Below, one piece after another: positions 60,977-64,000 of a DNA stretch of 64,000 nucleotides (the stretch's first letter is position 1; each line of letters begins with the position of its first letter). The stretch is taken from contig NZ_CP086235.1 in NCBI RefSeq assembly GCF_023612095.1, forward strand, positions 3,855,501 through 3,919,500, written 5' to 3'. Below the pieces are notes generated by a model. The model was not told the DNA's origin. It worked only from the letters and a program-made list of their open reading frames with translations, and made no database searches. The DNA comes from Cytobacillus firmus. Its GTDB lineage: Bacteria; Bacillota; Bacilli; Bacillales; Cytobacillaceae. The position numbers and the translations under genes were made by a program.

Positions 60977-61600
60977 CTACTGATCTCCTTTTTCCACCAG
61001 CTTAATTTCATTAATTCTCCACTTCTCCTCTCTGTCAAATCGTCCTGGCGCCTTAACCATAACAAATTGATAATCCTGTTTAATGTCCTCTGCCGTATGA
61101 TAGGTAAGGAAGATTTTATCATTTTCAATTCTGAACGCTTTAAGATCAAGAACCGAATTTGGCACCCATTCAAACCCTTTATTATTAAAGCCGAAGCCGC
61201 AAGGACAGTTTCCTTCCCTATCAATTGTGTAGGATCCTGCCCCGTCTTTTAGGGCAATAAACCCATTCGCCTCCTCAAAGGTTTGTACGGCCTTGTATGT
61301 TTCAACCTCCCTTACAGCATCAGCAAATTCTTTATATTCTACAGCAGACCGCAAAGACTCGATTTCCTTTTCCAATTCCGAAAGGGTTACTTCTAAATCC
61401 TTATTTTCCTTTCTTTCCTCATCCAGCATACTAGCTTTCATTTCATATTCTTTTTTAAAACTTGCGGCTTCCTCAGCTAACTGATCCTTTTCCTTCCGCA
61501 GCACCTCAGCCTTGTTTGAATTATTTAAGCCATCCATGATAGCCAAAACGGCAATCATCAATAAAATAAGAAAAGCATAAGTTTTATAGTTTCTTTTCAT
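60977..61600 (-). CDS. Membrane-anchored coiled-coil protein, unknown
   Basis: 207 residues from the ATG behind GGGAGTG. One N-terminal membrane helix (about 7-24), then a coiled coil (about 30-95, with KEKDQLAEEAASFKKEYEMK and ELEKEIESLR), then a globular part of about 110 residues with GNCPCGFGFNNKGFEW. The pair of cysteines in CPC may bind metal or form a disulfide. I do not recognise the family. Probable operon with the hydrolase gene. Confidence 0.65.
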   Translation of the reverse strand: MKRNYKTYAFLILLMIAVLAIMDGLNNSNKAEVLRKEKDQLAEEAASFKKEYEMKASMLDEERKENKDLEVTLSELEKEIESLRSAVEYKEFADAVREVETYKAVQTFEEANGFIALKDGAGSYTIDREGNCPCGFGFNNKGFEWVPNSVLDLKAFRIENDKIFLTYHTAEDIKQDYQFVMVKAPGRFDREEKWRINEIKLVEKGDQ

Positions 61601-61687
61601 AACTTTCACTCCCATCCCAGCCCGAAGTTCCACCAGCTGTGCTGCCCATTACATGCAAAAGAAGCCCTTCCGGACGGAACCGCTTTT

Positions 61688-61924
61688 CTACCATTTATTA
61701 TTCCACTTATTCCTGTTATTTTGATATTCGCCCCTGAAAATATAATCAGCACTTTTATCTGCGCTCCATTGGGACAAAAATGTGGAAATTGTCATAAATA
61801 TCCCGCCAACAATAAAACCGGCCATATAATAGCCCATAAAAAATAAAACAAAGGAACCTGTAAGTGTTAGAATCATGATCGTAAGCAGCCAATTTTTAAC
61901 TTGCTCTTTTGTTTCATGCTTCAT
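61688..61924 (-). CDS. Small two-span membrane protein, 78 residues
   Basis: Spans near 14-31 and 33-52, then a basic polar tail YIFRGEYQNNRNKWNNKW. Resembles small DUF5316-like Bacillus membrane proteins, but I am not sure. It lies 87 bases upstream of the coiled-coil protein gene on the same strand. Confidence 0.6.
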   Translation of the reverse strand: MKHETKEQVKNWLLTIMILTLTGSFVLFFMGYYMAGFIVGGIFMTISTFLSQWSADKSADYIFRGEYQNNRNKWNNKW

Positions 61925-62011
61925 CTTATCCCGCCTTATCGGAAAGTAGAGTTGTATTTATTTTCTAAATATTACCTCTATTTTAACATAAATTACCTTT
62001 CTGACAGCATA

Positions 62012-62043
62012 AAAAATAACCTTGACCTCTTGGATCAAAGTTA
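62012..62043 (-). terminator. Probable intrinsic terminator
   Basis: GATAACTTTGA pairs with TCAAGGTTATT (one G-U pair and a frayed end) on the minus strand, followed by a T-run. It lies downstream of the oxidoreductase gene. Confidence 0.5.
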
Positions 62044-62051
62044 TCAGGTTC

Positions 62052-62705
62052 TTACTCAAACTTCCCGGCACATTCCCGAATAGCTTCACCTTCAAGCGTA
62101 AAAATGCCGCTTCTTGGCGGTTTCACGGATTGGATCATGGCTTGAGCCAATATTTCTGTCGGCAGCGGTTTCTGTGAACGAAGCAGTCCGAACCGATTAA
62201 AAAACTGTACGGCTTTCATTCCGGCAACCTCCATGGTTCTATCACTATTTTTTCGTACCAACACAGGCGGCTTAAAGATTGTCACGCCAGGAAACCCTAA
62301 ATCTTTCACCGATTCTTCCAGCTGCCCCTTCATCCTCGGATAAAATAAGGGAGAATTAGGCGACGAGCCCCCTGAAGATACCAAAACATAATGACTGACA
62401 TGGTTTTCTCTGGCTATCTTGGCAAACTGGTATTGGTAGTCGTAATCGATTTTCCATTGCGCTTCTTTACTTCCCGCAGCTTTTAAGGTCGTTCCCAAAC
62501 AAGAAAACAAGACATCGCCTTTCACGGAATGCTTCCATTGTTCAGGTTGATCAAAGTCAATCACATGAACCTTTAATTTCTCATGCTGGATAGGAAGCTC
62601 CCGCCTGACAAAAACATCTACCTGATGAAAGGACTCATCTTCCAGCAGCAAATCCAGCAGGTCCTTGCCTGTTGCTCCCGTAGCGCCTATTATTAATGCG
62701 TGCAT
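62052..62705 (-). CDS. NAD(P)-binding Rossmann oxidoreductase (HTATIP2/YwnB-like)
   Basis: 217 residues. IIGATGATGKDLLDLLL is the dinucleotide-binding loop of atypical short-chain dehydrogenases; DVLFSCLGTTLKAAGSKEAQ and YVLVSSGGSSPNSPLFYPRM with the Tyr/Lys region KGQLEESV follow. Family members resemble HTATIP2 and may act as redox sensors or reductases. Substrate unknown. Confidence 0.8.
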   Translation of the reverse strand: MHALIIGATGATGKDLLDLLLEDESFHQVDVFVRRELPIQHEKLKVHVIDFDQPEQWKHSVKGDVLFSCLGTTLKAAGSKEAQWKIDYDYQYQFAKIARENHVSHYVLVSSGGSSPNSPLFYPRMKGQLEESVKDLGFPGVTIFKPPVLVRKNSDRTMEVAGMKAVQFFNRFGLLRSQKPLPTEILAQAMIQSVKPPRSGIFTLEGEAIRECAGKFE

Positions 62706-62875
62706 TTTTATCTCCTTCTATTCTGGATAGTTTCTTTCAATTATATATTACATTCAAATATAGGGAACTAAAGATCTATTTGCTCGCCTGATTCCATCAG
62801 ACATTGTCCTAAACCTGAATAAAAGCTTGTTTAAAGGGTAATATAACTCTATAAAACTTTTACGAGGTGAGGGAA

Positions 62876-63364
62876 ATGTCTAACATGATCAATCAAGAAG
62901 AAATTGAAACACTGCTAGAGTTAATCAAAGACATTGACACGGCCATGCTGACCACGGTTACGGAGGAAGGACTTGTGTCCCGTCCAATGAAAACACAAGA
63001 AGTAGAATTTGATGGTGACTTATGGTTTTTCACGAAAAAAGAGACTGCTAAGTATGAGGAAATTCTTCATGATCAGGATGTTAATGTAGCTTATGCAGGC
63101 AAATCCTATGTTTCCGTCCGCGGCAAAGCGGAAATCGTTGAGGACTTGGAAAAGAAAAAGGAATTGTGGAGCAAAGCATATGAAGAAATCATGCAGACAT
63201 CTTATGATGATCCCAACGTTGTCCTTATAAAAGTAAAAACGGAAGCGGCCGAATATTGGGAGACTGGCAATTTTACGAAAAAAGCAGCTTTTCTCTTTAA
63301 ACGCATGACAGGGCAAAACTCTAAATCAACAGATATTAACGAAACAGTTGATATGAATAAATAA
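62876..63364 (+). CDS. General stress protein 26-like PPOX flavoprotein (YdaG type)
   Basis: 162 residues from the ATG behind GAGGTG; a GTG three codons earlier is possible. DTAMLTTVTEEGLVSRPMKT, DLWFFTKKETAKYEEI and VSVRGKAEIVED mark the FMN-binding split barrel of the GSP26 group, often sigma-B controlled. A GTTTAA and a GGGTAA lie just upstream but without the proper spacing, so sigma-B control is not shown by the sequence. Confidence 0.87.
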   Translation: MSNMINQEEIETLLELIKDIDTAMLTTVTEEGLVSRPMKTQEVEFDGDLWFFTKKETAKYEEILHDQDVNVAYAGKSYVSVRGKAEIVEDLEKKKELWSKAYEEIMQTSYDDPNVVLIKVKTEAAEYWETGNFTKKAAFLFKRMTGQNSKSTDINETVDMNK

Positions 63365-63369
63365 AGCAG

Positions 63370-63398
63370 AAATGGATTGTCTGGATGACAATCCATTT
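63370..63398 (+). terminator. Intrinsic terminator
   Basis: AAATGGATTGTC pairs with GACAATCCATTT over 12 bp, followed by T. Confidence 0.88.
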
Positions 63399-63490
63399 TT
63401 GTTGCGACAGATGAGTTCATTTTGACCGATTATGCCCCCCACTTTTTTGGCTGCCCATAAAAATATTTTCAGCTTTAGATTTCATTTATC

Positions 63491-63637
63491 TTAGGAATTA
63501 GGAACGGAATTTTCCTGTTCATCATCCGCACTTCCATTTTTAAGGATTTCATTAATTTCCCCAACATCCCCTTTGGCATTAATGATTTCAAATATCTGAT
63601 TCAGTCCTTCACTTGTTTCCTGATCTTTGTCTTTCAT
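63491..63637 (-). CDS. Small acidic protein, 48 residues
   Basis: ATG seven bases after GGAGG. It reads MKDKDQETSEGLNQIFEIIN, then AKGDVGEINEILKN and an acidic tail GSADDEQENSVPNS. The first 35 residues look like two amphipathic helices. No family recognised. Ribosome site, codon use and composition support a real gene. Confidence 0.65.
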   Translation of the reverse strand: MKDKDQETSEGLNQIFEIINAKGDVGEINEILKNGSADDEQENSVPNS

Positions 63638-63653
63638 TAGAATCCCTCCATAT

Positions 63654-63810
63654 AAAGTGAAACTTCAATCAGTGGGGGTTTTCCTTATCCCCCACTGATT
63701 GTTAGTTGAACCAATCGGGCCTTTACGGGCAGTTTGACCCCCACTTATCCTTCTTTGATTCCTCTGAATCTTGAAGCGGGGGTCTTACTGCCCGTTAGAC
63801 TGCGATAAAA
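63654..63810. repeat. Complete 157-bp structured repeat element
   Basis: AATCAGTGGGGG (63667-63678) pairs perfectly with CCCCCACTGATT (63689-63700). A second hairpin joins ACGGGCAGTTTGACCCCC (63725-63742) to GGGGGTCTTACTGCCCGT (63778-63795) with 16 of 18 pairs. The outer ends match the shortened copy at 12994-13044. It starts upstream of the 48-residue protein gene. It carries no gene and could be a MITE-like element or a structured RNA. Confidence 0.88.
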
Positions 63811-64000
63811 ATCTTTCATTATAGGGTTTCCAACTTTTCCGTTTATATCCAAACAGACACCGTCTCATCTCCCTCCCTGTGATGATGCTTCTTAACCCCC
63901 TGAAAATTCCTTTTGACAATTTTAAGTAATCGGAGTAAATTCATATCATAGTATATTCAAATAATCAGATATACAAATTATAAAATTAAGAAGGGTTAGG

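Noticed and set aside
62829..62841. Sigma-B promoter for the GSP26-like gene
   Set aside because: GTTTAA and GGGTAA are present but adjacent, without the 12-15 base spacer that sigma-B needs.

Overview
The window looks like chromosome of an aerobic, spore-forming Bacillaceae bacterium (Bacillus/Cytobacillus/Mesobacillus type; I cannot fix the genus). The signs are a GerA/GerB/GerC germination receptor operon, a CotF-like DUF3231 protein, Bce-type antibiotic sensing and export, PadR/DUF2812, sigma-B-like promoters, GGAGG-rich ribosome binding sites, many TTG/GTG starts and intrinsic terminators at most gene ends. No rRNA, tRNA, complete insertion sequence, phage or CRISPR array was seen.

Layout. 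1-6.7 kb: end of an acyl-CoA synthetase, an aminoglycoside adenylyltransferase, an NCS2 permease, DUF1836, HtpX, the wreck of a HEPN/MNT toxin-antitoxin pair, DUF378 and a methyltransferase. 6.7-13 kb: an RsbR-like STAS protein, a sodium symporter and the kynUBA operon (tryptophan to anthranilate) divergent from a TetR regulator. 13-20 kb: small enzymes (APH-like kinase, Nudix, old yellow enzyme, Gre-like factor, VOC), a Bmr-type efflux pump with divergent MerR regulator, and a cold shock protein. 20.7-25.2 kb: a complete Bce-type response regulator, kinase, ATPase and permease set. 25-28.5 kb: nitroreductase, DUF4181 and the adaptive response to alkylation (adaA-adaB divergent from alkA). 28.6-33 kb: YitT protein, GNAT, YeeE/YedE transporter and a PdaC-type deacetylase. 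33.3-38.8 kb: truncated GNAT, an immune-inhibitor-A-like M6 protease, two membrane proteins and a second two-component system. 39-42.7 kb: a ger operon whose A gene is frameshifted in a run of C. 43-47 kb: small membrane proteins, PadR/DUF2812, DUF3231. 47-52 kb: a 1276-residue S8 protease between two copies of an unusual 21-bp periodic array. 52-64 kb: PPOX flavoproteins, a phosphatase-like protein without its catalytic cysteine, a deaminase, an ABC-2 exporter, SGNH hydrolase, YciI, a double TerD protein, hydrolase, oxidoreductase and small proteins.

The most unusual material lies between genes. (1) Three unrelated sequence words (CTATTTGCA, TTTCCCC, CCGAT) each form arrays with a period of about 21 bp; one kind occurs on both sides of the large protease gene. 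(2) A 52-bp repeat forms tandem arrays at 9.2 and 20.5 kb, with worn copies at 17.4 and 43.6 kb. (3) GGGACAGG/CCTGTCCC palindromes are scattered and one serves as a terminator. (4) A structured element of about 157 bp occurs once complete (63.7 kb) and once with its middle deleted (13.0 kb). I know no assigned function for the 21-bp arrays. They are the best candidate here for something undescribed.
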